DNA from: Leuconostoc suionicum
Lineage (GTDB): Bacteria > Bacillota > Bacilli > Lactobacillales > Lactobacillaceae
Reading direction: 5' to 3'
Length of the DNA: 64,000 nt
Assembly (NCBI RefSeq): GCF_001891125.1
Contig: NZ_CP015247.1
Location: 1,134,501-1,198,500 of the forward strand
Shown: piece by piece, positions 18,707-28,767 of the stretch
Layout: every line of letters starts with the position of its first letter
Position numbering within the stretch: the first letter of the stretch is position 1
The notes under the pieces: generated by a model
The model's input: only the letters and a program-made list of their open reading frames with translations
Database searches by the model: none
Told to the model about the DNA's origin: nothing
Program-made: the position numbers and the translations under genes

Positions 18707-20764
18707 TTACTTAATAACAATTTGTTCTAAATCACCCAATTCACTAATTAAGCGATGAATTACATTCAGTTGTGCATAGCGATTGTTTTTAACAGCTACA
18801 TTCTCGGCGTTAACCATTGTAGCTTCAAAATAAGTTGAAATAGGAGATTGCAATCCAGCTAATGCTGAATAAACCTCGTCAGCACCTTCTTTTACTAAGT
18901 GGCTCAAGTTCAGTGCATACGTTGCCTGGTACAATTCTTTTTCAGCATCATTTTCAAATAAAGATGGATCCACGTTGTCATTAGTTAGCTGCTTAACTGC
19001 CAAGCGATCGACACGTGTCAATGCTTCAATCACATCACGGAAATTATCATCTTTACTGTGAGCAGAAAGTACATTAATACGATCCATGAGGTAAACAACG
19101 TCAGTATTTCCTGAACGACTAACGCCTGCAGATACCAAATCTTGGCGAATACCATCATCCAATGTTAACTTACGCACGCGATCTAAGATAAATTCCAGTA
19201 CAGCTGTGATATCAGCCGCAGCAACTTCTCCTTGTGATTGGGCAAACTGAGTTAATATCGGTTTCAAAGCAACATGCCAATTTTTCCCCTGTAATGTTCT
19301 TACAATACCTGTTGCTGCGCGACGTAGTCCATAAGGATCATTTGAACCGCTTGGTGTTAAGTCAGCTGCAAAGAAAGTTACAATAGCATCTAGTTTATCG
19401 GCAACTGCTAGTACAGCACCAATATCTGACTCAGCAATTTTTCCTGTTGCTGAAGTCGGCATATAGTGCTCTTTAATTGCTGCAGCCACAGCGGGATTCT
19501 CACCAAATAATTTAGCATAGTGTTCACCCATAATACCTTGCAATTCATCAAACTCACCAACCATACCGGTCATTAAGTCGAATTTATAGATTTCTGCTGC
19601 ACGGCCCACGTTAGACAATTGTTGTTCATCAAAATTCAGTGATTGCGCTAATGTATGTGCCAAAACGCCAGTTCGCTGCATATGTTCATAAACAGTACCA
19701 ATTTTTTCGTGGAAAACCAGTTTTTTGACCTTTTCCATGTAGTCAGCGATTGTTTTAGTTTGGTCTTCTTTGTAAAAGAATTCTGCATCTTCAAGACGAG
19801 CAACCAGAACTTTTTCATTACCAGCAATAACATTATCCAAATGCTCTTGGTTCCCATTACGTACTGATAAGAAATGTGGCAATAATTCCCCGTCATGATT
19901 AGTAACAAAGAAGAAACGTTGATGTTCGCGCATTGATGTGATTAATACTTCATCAGGAATTTCCAAATATTTTTTATCAAAAGTACCAGCAAATGCCGTT
20001 GGCCATTCGACAATATTATTAACTTCTTCCAGCAAGTCCTGTGCTGCACTAGTGTCTAATTCTAATGACCAATTGTTTTGTTTAGCAATTGCCGTCAGTT
20101 GAGAACGGATTGCATTTTTTCGTGCCTCAGCGTCAACTATAACACTTGCTGATTCGAGTGTACTTACATAATCGTCAGCAGAAGGAATTTCAACATGTTC
20201 ATTTGACAAAAAGCGGTGTCCTCTTGTAACACGACTAGTCTGAACATCTAATACATGAAAATCAACTACTTTCTTACCAAACAAGGCGACAAGCCAGCGA
20301 ATTGGTCGTACGTACAAGAAAGCATTATTTGCCCACTTCATGTACGTTGAGAACTTCATCTCTGAAACCACCTCGTCACCAATCTTGACCAAGATATCCT
20401 TGGCAGGAACGCCTTCAGTATGCTTTGTTAACCACACATAGCCATCTCTTGTTTCAAAGTCATCTGGTGTTGCGACTTGACCACGTGCAAATCCCATTGC
20501 TGCCTTAGTCCACTCACCATTGGCATCTTTTGCTCTTTCAATTGACGGACCACGCTTTTCTTCACTCAAACTTTCTGATTTTTCCGCTACATCGGTTAAT
20601 TCAACAGCCAACCGACGTGGGGTTGAATAAGGCTTGATGGCACCAACAGGCAATCGATGCTCAGCTAAAAAGTTTTTTGTTCTTTCAATTAATTGATTTT
20701 CTGAACTTGTGACCAAATGTGCTGGCACTTCTTCAAGACCAATTTCTAATAAAAATGTTGACAT
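18707..20764 (-). CDS. glyS: Glycyl-tRNA synthetase beta subunit
   Basis: A 685-residue beta subunit of the alpha2beta2 glycyl-tRNA synthetase, carrying tRNA-recognition functions. N-terminal FLLEIGLEEVPAHLV, the central DPYGLRRAATGI and the HD-like region are typical, as is the length. It follows glyQ by 37 bases on the same transcript under the glycine T-box. Confidence 0.97.
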   Translation of the reverse strand: MSTFLLEIGLEEVPAHLVTSSENQLIERTKNFLAEHRLPVGAIKPYSTPRRLAVELTDVAEKSESLSEEKRGPSIERAKDANGEWTKAAMGFARGQVATPDDFETRDGYVWLTKHTEGVPAKDILVKIGDEVVSEMKFSTYMKWANNAFLYVRPIRWLVALFGKKVVDFHVLDVQTSRVTRGHRFLSNEHVEIPSADDYVSTLESASVIVDAEARKNAIRSQLTAIAKQNNWSLELDTSAAQDLLEEVNNIVEWPTAFAGTFDKKYLEIPDEVLITSMREHQRFFFVTNHDGELLPHFLSVRNGNQEHLDNVIAGNEKVLVARLEDAEFFYKEDQTKTIADYMEKVKKLVFHEKIGTVYEHMQRTGVLAHTLAQSLNFDEQQLSNVGRAAEIYKFDLMTGMVGEFDELQGIMGEHYAKLFGENPAVAAAIKEHYMPTSATGKIAESDIGAVLAVADKLDAIVTFFAADLTPSGSNDPYGLRRAATGIVRTLQGKNWHVALKPILTQFAQSQGEVAAADITAVLEFILDRVRKLTLDDGIRQDLVSAGVSRSGNTDVVYLMDRINVLSAHSKDDNFRDVIEALTRVDRLAVKQLTNDNVDPSLFENDAEKELYQATYALNLSHLVKEGADEVYSALAGLQSPISTYFEATMVNAENVAVKNNRYAQLNVIHRLISELGDLEQIVIK

Positions 20765-20801
20765 GAGTTATTCTCCAATATTGATTTTATCTCTGTTACT
20801 A

Positions 20802-21743
20802 TCAGGCATTTTCTTTGGTGTACTTACCGTTTTTACCAAGATACTTATCACGTAATGTCTGATCTTTTAGCAAAGGAAAACCAAGCTTAGCACGTTCTTC
20901 AATAAATACTTTTGATACTTTGCGAGCCATTGTACGAATACGATGTAAGTAACCAGCACGTTCCGTGACCGAAACTGTACCACGTGCATCTAACAGATTA
21001 AATGTATGTGATGATTTCAAAATATAGTCATAAGCCGGATGTACCAAGCCCAAATCCAACAAACGAGTTGCTTCTGCTTCAAATTCTTCAAAGTGGCGCA
21101 ACAACATATCTTGGTTAGATTCTTCAAAAGCGTATTTTGAATGTTCGTATTCTGGTTCTTTGAAAATATCACCGTACAACACACCATTACCCCATTCAAG
21201 ATCGTAAACCGTTGGTACATCTTGAATGTATGATGCTAATCGTTCTAGACCATAAGTCACTTCTGCCGTCACAGAATCTACTTCAATTCCACCAACTTGC
21301 TGGAAATAAGTAAACTGTGTCACTTCCATACCATCTAGCCAAACTTCCCAACCAATTCCTGCAGCACCCATGGAGGGATTTTCCCAGTTATCTTCAACGA
21401 AACGTATATCATGTTCTAATGCTTTAATACCCAAAGCTTCTAAAGATCCCAGGTAAAGCTCTTGAATGTTTTCAGGGGAAGGCTTCATCACTACTTGAAA
21501 CTGATGATGTTGAAATAAACGGTTTGGATTATCGCCATAGCGGCCATCAGCTGGGCGACGAGAAGGTTGAACGTAAGCGGCGTTCCAAGGCTCAGGACCA
21601 TTAGCACGTAAAAATGTATATGGCGACTGTGTTCCAGCGCCAACTTCATTGTCATATGCTTGCATTAAGTTTGCACCTTGTTTAGCCCAGTATTGTTGTA
21701 GAGTCAAAATGATATCTTGCAATGATAGTTTTTCGTTTGTCAT
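20802..21743 (-). CDS. glyQ: Glycyl-tRNA synthetase alpha subunit
   Basis: A 313-residue class II catalytic subunit that activates glycine. Characteristic blocks include the N-terminal [37 protein letters not shown] and [33 protein letters not shown]. Length is normal for the family. It is the first gene behind a T-box leader and is followed by glyS. Confidence 0.98.
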   Translation of the reverse strand: MTNEKLSLQDIILTLQQYWAKQGANLMQAYDNEVGAGTQSPYTFLRANGPEPWNAAYVQPSRRPADGRYGDNPNRLFQHHQFQVVMKPSPENIQELYLGSLEALGIKALEHDIRFVEDNWENPSMGAAGIGWEVWLDGMEVTQFTYFQQVGGIEVDSVTAEVTYGLERLASYIQDVPTVYDLEWGNGVLYGDIFKEPEYEHSKYAFEESNQDMLLRHFEEFEAEATRLLDLGLVHPAYDYILKSSHTFNLLDARGTVSVTERAGYLHRIRTMARKVSKVFIEERAKLGFPLLKDQTLRDKYLGKNGKYTKENA

Positions 21744-21814
21744 AATCGTTCTTCCTTAAAAATTTATCGACAATTCAGCACAGATGATGTCGATATTTTG
21801 TTATATTTACCAGC

Positions 21815-21970
21815 ATCAAAAAACCGCGTGTAAGCTCATCCAATGCCAAAATAATTGACATCAGGACGCTTACGCGCGGTTCCACCTGACTTCCGAGCTA
21901 TAAAACCCGACACTCGATTGTTTGTCCATTCCACCAACGCCACTTGGCTTCATCACGTACAAAACTCAAT
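21815..21970 (-). promoter_or_regulatory. Compact T-box leader of glyQ-glyS
   Basis: The T-box core AGGTGGAACCGCG lies at about 21888-21876. Its 3' side forms a terminator: AACCGCGCGTAAGC pairs with GCTTACACGCGGTT and is followed by six T at 21821-21816. Only about 90 bases separate the predicted start of transcription (about 21970) from the core, so stem I must be short. A GGC triplet occurs in AAGTGGCGTT, a possible glycine specifier, but I cannot fix it by folding alone. Confidence 0.85.
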
Positions 21971-21976
21971 AATGAT

Positions 21977-22005
21977 ATTATGCACCCTCTACGACAAATC
22001 GTCAA
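21977..22005 (-). promoter_or_regulatory. Promoter of glyQ-glyS
   Basis: TTGACG (22005-22000) and CATAAT (21982-21977), 17 bases apart, starting 14 bases after the stop codon of the upstream DUF805 gene. Confidence 0.8.
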
Positions 22006-22019
22006 GTAAAATTTCTACA

Positions 22020-23147
22020 TTAACCTACTCGAAAACTTTCTGACAATGTTTTAACAATCAAATTAAGCAATGCTCTTGATGGCGCAATTAAGTACACAAC
22101 TCGAATGTGACCATCTGGCATATGCCACTCTAAATAAGTCATTGCTTTAATACTGTCAGAGGTAGTATCTTGGTAAGTACCGTCAATTCGAGAGACTTGT
22201 ACATTATCGACATGATCTAATGAAAGATAACTTTGTCCCGTAATTTTTTTAAAACTAAAACTAGCAACATCAACACCAAATCCCTGACCTTGAGTGCTGG
22301 TTAAAATCATTATGTTTTGTTGTGACTGCAACCACTGCAAAGAAGCTGCATCTTGTTCCCAAATCCCATGGACCTTAAAGAAACCAAACTCTGCATCTCC
22401 TATTGTATCTTCTGTTAATCCTTTGTATGCCGTCGTCTCAAAATCGTCTGGAAGTTCAGTGACTTCTTTTTCAGGTATCGAAGATCCTGAGCTAGCGTCT
22501 GATAGGTTATCATCTGTCTCTTGGGCTGACGAGCTCATAGAACCATTTTTAACAGAATAACTTGAAGATACGGATGTACCTCGATTTTCATTAACCTGAT
22601 GCTGTTCTTGAATATATCTTTGCGCAGCAGCTCTAAATTCATGTGTAACATGCTTTAAAGCGGTAACCTGGAAACAAACCGTTAAAATCATTACAACGCT
22701 AATTACAGCTGCGTAAAATGATTTTTGCTTTTTACTTAAAGTTGGCGTCCAATAGGCAGAACGCCTTGAAACCAAGTAAATAATCCAACCGAAATATATT
22801 AAAAATGCAATTGGTGCCAAAATAACTAAACGAATACTGACTAAAATGCCGAAACTCACTCCTAAAAGGGACGGGCTCATCAGTACAAACATAATTGTCT
22901 GCACTGGAAATCCCGTATCTCGTAATCGTCTAATAAATAAGGATAAGTTTGGAATAGTTATTAAGATACTGAATGTCCCCGATAACTTGGTCGCTAACGG
23001 CCATGAATTAAAAAAGTTAATTGATACAAATAAAATAGATGCAAAAATAAATGTATTCACGATTTGAACCCACCAGAAATCCAATCGATACGCACCACTA
23101 TGAAAATCAAAAGCTTCCCGCCAATATCTCAAATATCTCCTCAGCAC
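22020..23147 (-). CDS. DUF805 family membrane protein with extracytoplasmic tail
   Basis: A 375-residue protein. The first 150 residues are a DUF805 domain: WREAFDFHSGAYRLDFWWVQ, then about four hydrophobic helices including FIRRLRDTGFP. The C-terminal part is polar, with a Ser-rich linker (about 200-235) and a folded domain ending RALLNLIVKTLSES, absent from short DUF805 proteins. The start is a GTG at 23147 with AGGAG 6 bases upstream. The function of DUF805 is not known. It is separate from frr (terminator upstream) and from glyQ (own promoter downstream). Confidence 0.85.
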   Translation of the reverse strand: MLRRYLRYWREAFDFHSGAYRLDFWWVQIVNTFIFASILFVSINFFNSWPLATKLSGTFSILITIPNLSLFIRRLRDTGFPVQTIMFVLMSPSLLGVSFGILVSIRLVILAPIAFLIYFGWIIYLVSRRSAYWTPTLSKKQKSFYAAVISVVMILTVCFQVTALKHVTHEFRAAAQRYIQEQHQVNENRGTSVSSSYSVKNGSMSSSAQETDDNLSDASSGSSIPEKEVTELPDDFETTAYKGLTEDTIGDAEFGFFKVHGIWEQDAASLQWLQSQQNIMILTSTQGQGFGVDVASFSFKKITGQSYLSLDHVDNVQVSRIDGTYQDTTSDSIKAMTYLEWHMPDGHIRVVYLIAPSRALLNLIVKTLSESFRVG

Positions 23148-23160
23148 ATCCCTCTCCTAA

Positions 23161-23188
23161 ATAAAAAGACTTGGATTTATCCAAGTCA
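23161..23188 (-). terminator. Terminator after frr
   Basis: GACTTGGAT / ATCCAAGTC with a two-base loop, then TTTTTATTT on the minus strand, 27 bases past the frr stop. Confidence 0.88.
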
Positions 23189-23214
23189 AGCATAATCGCA
23201 ATATCTTACGAAAA

Positions 23215-23760
23215 TCAAATTGTTAACAATTCTTTTTCTTTTTCAGCCGCTATGCCATCAATTGCTTTGATGTTTTCATCAGTCAACTTTTGTGTCTGAT
23301 CTTCGGCCTTACGGGCATCATCTTCAGGCATTTCTTTGTCTTTTTTAATATCATCCATAATATCACGACGAACATTACGAACTGAAACTTTAGCTTTTTC
23401 AGCTTCAGCCTTCACTTCTTTAGCAAGTTCTTTACGACGTTCTTCTGTCATTTGTGGAATAGCCAGACGTACAATATTCCCATCAGAAGCAGGATTCAAA
23501 CCAAGATCTGAAACATTAATTGCATGTACAATAGCTTCTAATGCACTCTTATCAAAAGGCGTAATTAACAAAATACGCGCCTCTGGTACAGAAATAGAAG
23601 CAACCTGATTAAGTGGTGTCATTGCACCGTAATATTCAACTTCTACACGATTCAAAATATTAGGATTTGCACGTCCTGTTCGGATATTAGCTAATTCACG
23701 TTGGAGTGCATCTTGTGCACCCTTCATACGTTCCTTTGCATTGGTTAAATCAAAAGTCAT
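23215..23760 (-). CDS. frr: Ribosome recycling factor
   Basis: A 181-residue two-domain factor that splits post-termination ribosomes with EF-G. Family blocks visible: RTGRANPNILNRVEVEYYGAMTPLNQVASI, the hinge and domain II region, and the C-terminal helix VSVRNVRRDIMDDIKKDKE. The ATG overlaps the pyrH stop codon by one base (shared position 23760), so frr is translated with pyrH. Confidence 0.97.
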   Translation of the reverse strand: MTFDLTNAKERMKGAQDALQRELANIRTGRANPNILNRVEVEYYGAMTPLNQVASISVPEARILLITPFDKSALEAIVHAINVSDLGLNPASDGNIVRLAIPQMTEERRKELAKEVKAEAEKAKVSVRNVRRDIMDDIKKDKEMPEDDARKAEDQTQKLTDENIKAIDGIAAEKEKELLTI

Positions 23761-24485
23761 TATTTTTCTCCCGTTACTGTTGTTCCAATTTCTTCACCAA
23801 GTACAACTCGCTTTAAATTACCAGGTGTATTAAGATTAAACACCACCAAAGGCATATTGTTATCCATAGAAAGCGAACTAGCTGTGGAATCCATTACTTT
23901 CAAACCTTTTTTCAAGATATCAAGATGAGTTAATTCGGTAAACTTAACTGCATTAGCATTTTTATTTGGATCTGAGTCATAAATGCCATCTACACCATTT
24001 TTACCCATTAAAATTGCATCAGCATTAATTTCATTGGCACGCAAAGCCGCAGTTGTATCTGTTGAAAAATAAGGAGACCCAGTTCCTGCAGCGAAAATAA
24101 CAATGCGCCCTTTTTCTAAATGCCTAATAGCACGTCCACGTATGTAGGGCTCAGCGATTTGTTGCATTGTAATGGCTGTTTGTACACGCGTTTGCACACC
24201 AGCACGTTCCAATGCATCTTGCAAAACAAGAGCATTCATCGTTGTACCAAGCATGCCAGTGTAGTCAGCACGGGAACGTTCCATACCGATTTTTGATGCT
24301 GGTTCGCCTCGCCACAAATTCCCACCACCAACAACGATCGCAATTTGCGTACCCAAATCGTGGACATCCTTTAGCTCTTCGGCAATAGAAGAAACAGTTT
24401 CAAGATCAATTCCTTGGCCTTTGTCTCCTGCTAACGCTTCGCCAGAGAGCTTCATCAAAACGCGTTTGTACTTAATATCAGTCAT
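23760..24485 (-). CDS. pyrH: UMP kinase
   Basis: A 241-residue amino-acid-kinase-fold enzyme making UDP from [17 protein letters not shown] (phosphate loop), [12 protein letters not shown] and [21 protein letters not shown] are diagnostic of bacterial PyrH. It is the first gene of the pyrH-frr pair, downstream of tsf but separated from it by a terminator-like hairpin. Confidence 0.97.
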   Translation of the reverse strand: MTDIKYKRVLMKLSGEALAGDKGQGIDLETVSSIAEELKDVHDLGTQIAIVVGGGNLWRGEPASKIGMERSRADYTGMLGTTMNALVLQDALERAGVQTRVQTAITMQQIAEPYIRGRAIRHLEKGRIVIFAAGTGSPYFSTDTTAALRANEINADAILMGKNGVDGIYDSDPNKNANAVKFTELTHLDILKKGLKVMDSTASSLSMDNNMPLVVFNLNTPGNLKRVVLGEEIGTTVTGEK

Positions 24486-24544
24486 GTTTAACCTCTTTTA
24501 TTTGCTTATACAAGTATATCAAAAATTTAGAAAAATTTCCGAAA

Positions 24545-24578
24545 AAAAAGTGCGCTATTTATATATAGTACACTTTTT
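24545..24578 (-). terminator. Terminator after tsf
   Basis: On the minus strand AAAAAGTG...CTAT pairs with ATAG...CACTTTTT with small internal mismatches and a long T run. It lies between tsf and pyrH. Confidence 0.75.
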
Positions 24579-24632
24579 AACTAATTAGCTTCATAGATAA
24601 AACAATCAATGGCAATTAGTAATTTCTAAATA

Positions 24633-25508
24633 TTAACCAAGTTGCTTAGCAACTTCTTCAGCCAAATCAGTGACTTGCTTTTCAATGCCATCACCAACTT
24701 GGTAACGAACAAATGACTTAACTGATCCATTTTGTGAAGCAATGAATTGTGCAACTGTTTGGTCGCCGTTTTTAACAAATGGTTGATCCAACAAAGAAAT
24801 TTCAGCCAAGAACTTTTTGATACGTCCTTCGACCATGCGTTCCTTAATGTTATCAGGCTTACCATTCAAATCTTCAGAAGCTAACTGCACTTCCTTTTCC
24901 TTAGCAACAACATCAGCAGGCACTTGATCATCAGATACAAATTGTGGTGCAATGGCAGCAACATGCATTGCGATATCTTTGGCAGCTTCTTCTGAAGCAC
25001 CATCAACAACAACCAAAGCTGAAATTGAGCCTGCCAAGTGAGAATATGAACCAAAGTTTTCTGAATCTGACTTTTCTACTACTGAAAAACGACGCAAAGT
25101 AATCTTTTCACCAGTAATTTGAGTTGTTCCGATAATCTTGTCGTTCAAAGTTTGACCTTCTTGAACTTCAAGTGCCAAAGCAGCTTCAACGTCAGCAGGT
25201 GCAAATTCAACGATTGTGTTGGCAACTGCGTTAAGCAATTCGTTAAATTCAGCATTACCAGCCACGAAGTCAGTTTCTGAGTTTAATTCAATAATCGCAG
25301 CGCGGTTACCCTTAACGGCAACGGCTGTCATTCCTTCGGCAGCGACACGATCACCTTTTTTAGCAGCTTTTGCCATACCCTTTTCACGCAATAAATCAAT
25401 TGCCTTGTCTAGGTCGCCATCAGCTTCAACCAATGCTTTTTTAGCATCCATCATTCCAACAGATGTCTTATCACGTAATTCCTTTACTTGTGCAGCAGTA
25501 ATTGCCAT
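24633..25508 (-). CDS. tsf: Elongation factor Ts
   Basis: A 291-residue guanine-nucleotide exchange factor for EF-Tu. The UBA-like N-terminus [21 protein letters not shown] and the core [10 protein letters not shown] are diagnostic. It lies behind rpsB, with an intervening hairpin that may lower read-through. Confidence 0.97.
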   Translation of the reverse strand: MAITAAQVKELRDKTSVGMMDAKKALVEADGDLDKAIDLLREKGMAKAAKKGDRVAAEGMTAVAVKGNRAAIIELNSETDFVAGNAEFNELLNAVANTIVEFAPADVEAALALEVQEGQTLNDKIIGTTQITGEKITLRRFSVVEKSDSENFGSYSHLAGSISALVVVDGASEEAAKDIAMHVAAIAPQFVSDDQVPADVVAKEKEVQLASEDLNGKPDNIKERMVEGRIKKFLAEISLLDQPFVKNGDQTVAQFIASQNGSVKSFVRYQVGDGIEKQVTDLAEEVAKQLG

Positions 25509-25556
25509 TATAGTGCTCCTCTAAAATAGTTTAATGTATTTTTATTATAACATATT

Positions 25557-25603
25557 AAAATACCATTCCGCGTCCCGAACAGGTCCGCTAGGAACGGTAT
25601 TTA
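25557..25603 (-). terminator. Hairpin between rpsB and tsf (partial terminator or attenuator)
   Basis: AAATACCGTTCC pairs with GGAATGGTATTT (one mismatch) around a 21-base loop, followed by an A/T-rich tract on the minus strand with few consecutive T. It lies between two genes normally co-transcribed, so read-through is likely. Confidence 0.65.
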
Positions 25604-25617
25604 TAGAATAAAATTAA

Positions 25618-26394
25618 TTAGTTATTGCCTTCTTCAACGATGTTAGCAATTTCTTCGATTGATTCTGTGTTTTCATCACCTTCAACGAATGCATCTTCAG
25701 GTGCTGAATCTTGGCCTTGACGACCTTCAATAACAGCATCGGCAATCTTTGATGTGATCAAACGTACGGCACGAATAGCATCATCGTTAGCAGGAATCTT
25801 AACATCGACTACATCTGGGTTAGCATTTGTATCGATCATAGCTACAACTGGGATGTTCAGCATGTTTGCTTCCTTGACGGCAATTTCTTCCTTCTTTGGA
25901 TCAACAACAAACAATACATCTGGCAAGCCAGGCATATCTTGAATACCACCTAAGAACTTTTCCAACTTTTCACGTTGCTTGTTCAACAGAACAACTTCTT
26001 TTTTAGGCAATTGCTCAAATGTGCCGTCTTCGGCCATTGTTTGCAAATCCTTCAAACGTTGGATACGTGTCTTAATAGTGTTCCAGTTTGTCAATGTACC
26101 ACCCAACCAACGATGGTTGATGTAGTATTGACCAGCACGTGTTGCTTCTTCAGCAATCGCATCAGAAGCTTGCTTCTTAGTACCAACGAATAATACGTTA
26201 GCGCCATCAGTAGAAGCGTTACGAATAAAGTTATAAGCTTCATCAACTAACTTAACTGTCTTTTGTAAATCGATGATGTGAATACCATTACGTTCTGTAA
26301 AGATATATTCGTCCATCTTTGGGTCCCAACGACGTGTTTGGTGACCGAAGTGTACTCCTGCTTCGAGGAGTTCTTTCATTGAAATAACTGCCAT
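25618..26394 (-). CDS. rpsB: Small-subunit ribosomal protein S2
   Basis: A 258-residue S2 protein: [25 protein letters not shown], then [13 protein letters not shown] and [12 protein letters not shown] are characteristic. The C-terminal acidic tail is longer than in E. coli, as in many Lactobacillaceae. AGGAGG upstream fixes the ATG at 26394; a longer open frame upstream is leader sequence. Confidence 0.98.
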   Translation of the reverse strand: MAVISMKELLEAGVHFGHQTRRWDPKMDEYIFTERNGIHIIDLQKTVKLVDEAYNFIRNASTDGANVLFVGTKKQASDAIAEEATRAGQYYINHRWLGGTLTNWNTIKTRIQRLKDLQTMAEDGTFEQLPKKEVVLLNKQREKLEKFLGGIQDMPGLPDVLFVVDPKKEEIAVKEANMLNIPVVAMIDTNANPDVVDVKIPANDDAIRAVRLITSKIADAVIEGRQGQDSAPEDAFVEGDENTESIEEIANIVEEGNN

Positions 26395-26505
26395 GTTATG
26401 GCCTCCTAGGTTTTTCCGCCGACAAATTCGTTGTTCACGCTGACATTTCTGCACCTACGTGTTCTCATTTATCGTGTGTATTTGTTGCTTTTCACAACAT
26501 ATTTC

Positions 26506-26534
26506 ATTTTACATTATTTTTGGTTCCTTGACAA
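26506..26534 (-). promoter_or_regulatory. Promoter of rpsB with a leader of about 105 bases
   Basis: TTGTCA (26534-26529) and TAAAAT (26511-26506), 17 bases apart. The leader down to the start codon has no open reading frame; S2 autoregulatory structures are known in other bacteria, but I cannot identify one here. Confidence 0.7.
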
Positions 26535-26539
26535 GCATA

Positions 26540-26812
26540 TTACCAAATTCTGACCACGTGGTGTGCTAATAAGTACTGTTCCTTGTTAATTCGTGTTAAT
26601 TTCTTAAAATTCGCCTCTGCTTTTAATGCTTCGCTCTTTGTCTGGAATTCTTCATAGTGAATCAATTTTAATGGATGTCGCGCCTTTACCCGAGTAAACT
26701 TTGCTCCTTTGCCAGACTCATGCGTCGCTAAACGACGTTGTACGTTATCCGTGAATCCACCATAAAAATAACCATCCGCTGTATACAACACATAAAAATA
26801 ATAATATTTCAT
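26540..26812 (-). CDS. GIY-YIG nuclease-like protein, YazA type
   Basis: A 90-residue single-domain protein of the GIY-YIG fold. The motif is YFYVLYTADGYFYGGFT, with NVQRRLATHESGKGAKFT supplying the arginine and SEALKAEANFKKL the catalytic-site glutamate. Its start overlaps the end of the preceding methyltransferase gene (ATGA). The same pairing is known in Bacillus (yabB-yazA). The cellular role of this short class is unclear. Confidence 0.92.
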   Translation of the reverse strand: MKYYYFYVLYTADGYFYGGFTDNVQRRLATHESGKGAKFTRVKARHPLKLIHYEEFQTKSEALKAEANFKKLTRINKEQYLLAHHVVRIW

Positions 26813-27573
26813 TCATGCCACGCTTTACCATAGAGGATGTCATGAACTTCTGATGTATAGTCATTGTCATCAGTATAGGCGATAAGGGGCGGCATAATGC
26901 GCACACCACCTGGTCGGCCAGATTTAATGGCTTCTATTAAAACCATATTGGCTTCACGGTTCGCCTTTCCATAAACAAATTGAACTCTTTTAATCATGAG
27001 CTTTCGTGCAGCAAACGCTGCAAATATATCTGCTAGTCTTTCCGGCCGGTGTACCATATAGACCTTGCCATTATTTTTCAGGAGTTTGTTGGTAATTTGG
27101 GCCAATTCAGGCAGGTTAATCATCAACTCGTGGCGCGCAATTTCATAATGTTTATCTATATTAGTCTTGGTAGTCTCAGTTAAGGGAAAATAAGGTGGAT
27201 TTGTCAGAACAGTTTCAACCGAACCAGGTTGAATTTCATTAAATATATCTTTCATGTCAGCTTGAAGGACCGAAACACGTTCATGCAAATTGTTCAGTTC
27301 AATGCTGCGTTGTGCCATTTCAGCTAATTCTGGTTGTATCTCGACTAACTTTATTTTTCCAGTCACTTTCGGGGCGTAAAAAAGGCCAACTGCGCCAGTA
27401 CCTGATCCCAAATCTACAGATAACCCTTTACCTTTCCCCTTTACATCAGCAAAATGTGCTAATAAAATTGCATCTAAGGAATATGAAAACATGTCTGGAT
27501 TCTGGATAATATTAATATTTTGTGATGGAAGTCCATCGATACGTTCATTTGCTTTAAGAAATGGTTGTGTCAT
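26809..27573 (-). CDS. tRNA1(Val) (adenine-37-N6)-methyltransferase-like protein
   Basis: A 254-residue N6-adenine methyltransferase of the TrmN6/YabB type. VDLGSGTGAVGLFYAP is the SAM motif I and LTNPPYFP the catalytic NPPY. It is expected to act on position 37 of a tRNA. Transcribed with the GIY-YIG gene and divergent from plsC. Confidence 0.92.
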   Translation of the reverse strand: MTQPFLKANERIDGLPSQNINIIQNPDMFSYSLDAILLAHFADVKGKGKGLSVDLGSGTGAVGLFYAPKVTGKIKLVEIQPELAEMAQRSIELNNLHERVSVLQADMKDIFNEIQPGSVETVLTNPPYFPLTETTKTNIDKHYEIARHELMINLPELAQITNKLLKNNGKVYMVHRPERLADIFAAFAARKLMIKRVQFVYGKANREANMVLIEAIKSGRPGGVRIMPPLIAYTDDNDYTSEVHDILYGKAWHE

Positions 27574-27633
27574 TTGCGTTTCTCTCTGTTTATCTGTAAA
27601 ATTGAAATGATTTAATTTATGAGGTAAATAAAT

Positions 27634-28272
27634 ATGAAATTCTATGATTTTTTACGTGGCATTGCTGTTGCTTTAATATGGGCAGTTACTGGTCGCATTA
27701 AATACATGAATCGCGACAGAATACCCCAAAACGATAACTATGTGCTAGTTGGCCCACATCGTACTTGGTGGGACCCAGTATGGTATGCCATGGCGGCCTA
27801 CCCAAAACACTTTATTTTCATGGCAAAAATTGAATTATTTAAATTCAAGCCACTTGCCTGGTTAATCAAATCAGCCGGCGCTTTCCCAGTTGATCGTGAA
27901 AATGTTGGCCCAAGCGTCATCAAAATTCCCGTACGTGAATTAAAAGATGGCAATCGCTCTTTGATAATGTTTCCTTCCGGTTCTAGACACAGTGACGATT
28001 TAAAATCAGGTTCCATTTTAATTGCACGAATGGCTGGAAAGGCAATCGTACCAGCTGTCTATCAAGGTCCTGTTAAGTTCAGTCAACTTTTCAAACGTAA
28101 TAATACCACAGTTAATTTTGGTAAGCCAATTATTATTGATCGTAAAGACCGATTGAACAAAGAAAATATTGCTAAATATACTGAGCAAATGCAAAAAGCA
28201 TTCCAAGAATTAGATGCTGAGATTGACCCAACTTGGAAATATGTAGATCCAAAACGTTTAGAAAAAAAATAA
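27634..28272 (+). CDS. plsC: 1-acyl-sn-glycerol-3-phosphate acyltransferase
   Basis: A 212-residue membrane-associated acyltransferase that makes phosphatidic acid. The HX4D motif appears as GPHRTWWDPVW near residue 47, with GAFPVDREN and FPSGSRHSDDLKSG following (the usual FPEGTR is FPSGSR here). An N-terminal hydrophobic stretch (about 5-20) may anchor it. It is monocistronic with a terminator shared with the convergent yneF-like gene. Confidence 0.93.
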   Translation: MKFYDFLRGIAVALIWAVTGRIKYMNRDRIPQNDNYVLVGPHRTWWDPVWYAMAAYPKHFIFMAKIELFKFKPLAWLIKSAGAFPVDRENVGPSVIKIPVRELKDGNRSLIMFPSGSRHSDDLKSGSILIARMAGKAIVPAVYQGPVKFSQLFKRNNTTVNFGKPIIIDRKDRLNKENIAKYTEQMQKAFQELDAEIDPTWKYVDPKRLEKK

Positions 28273-28291
28273 GCCGATTGGCTTATTTTTT
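28264..28291. terminator. Bidirectional terminator, plsC / yneF-like
   Basis: AAATAAGCC / GGCTTATTT with a three-base loop and A/T flanks on both sides. It overlaps the 3' codons of both convergent genes. Confidence 0.88.
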
Positions 28292-28519
28292 TTGCGAATT
28301 GGCACTTTGTTGCTTCATCTGAGCCATCATTTGGTTCAATTTCTTTTGAGATGGTTTTTGTCCCATTGACATCATCATTGATTTCATCATTTCTTCTGAA
28401 ATAGGTGGGTTTTTTGCAAGATAACTCTTCATTGAATTACGTGCCAAGAAAAAGCCACCGACCAAACCAATAACTAAAGTTAACACTGCAATTAAAATTG
28501 CTAGCCATGTGCTAATCAT
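28283..28519 (-). CDS. yneF: UPF0154 (YneF-like) small membrane protein
   Basis: A 78-residue protein with one N-terminal transmembrane helix (about 4-25, [21 protein letters not shown]) followed by the family block [35 protein letters not shown]. This matches the UPF0154 family, common in Firmicutes and of unknown function, here next to lexA. Confidence 0.92.
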   Translation of the reverse strand: MISTWLAILIAVLTLVIGLVGGFFLARNSMKSYLAKNPPISEEMMKSMMMSMGQKPSQKKLNQMMAQMKQQSANSQKK

Positions 28520-28693
28520 GCATATTCTCCTTACTAAAATGTCTGATAGTTATTATAGCACAGCCAGCAAAGGCGTGCTATAATTACTTGCAGAGTTAAC
28601 GTTTTCAATATGAACCATTTTGTTCGTTACAAAAATAAACAACACAAGTTTTTATCATTTATTTAATATTAGGTTGAATTTTTACAAAAATAA

Positions 28694-28733
28694 CGAACAA
28701 ACGTTTGATTTGTTCGTGTTTTTCCGTTATACT
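28694..28733 (+). promoter_or_regulatory. lexA promoter with LexA/DinR box
   Basis: TTGATT (28705-28710) and TATACT (28728-28733) with a 17-base spacer. CGAACAAACGTTTG (28694-28707) matches the Gram-positive SOS box CGAAC-N4-GTTCG with one substitution and overlaps the -35. Autorepression of lexA follows. Confidence 0.85.
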
Positions 28734-28767
28734 GATGATAGTAAATTTAACAAGTAGGAAACCCATC

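Noticed and set aside
26395-26454. Twenty-residue N-terminal extension of S2
   Set aside because: AGGAGG directly before the ATG at 26394 and the standard S2 N-terminus show the upstream frame is untranslated leader.
28609-28627. Second SOS-like repeat (GAAC-N6-GTTC) upstream of lexA
   Set aside because: The gap is six bases where four are needed, and no promoter lies close. Only the box at 28694 is kept.
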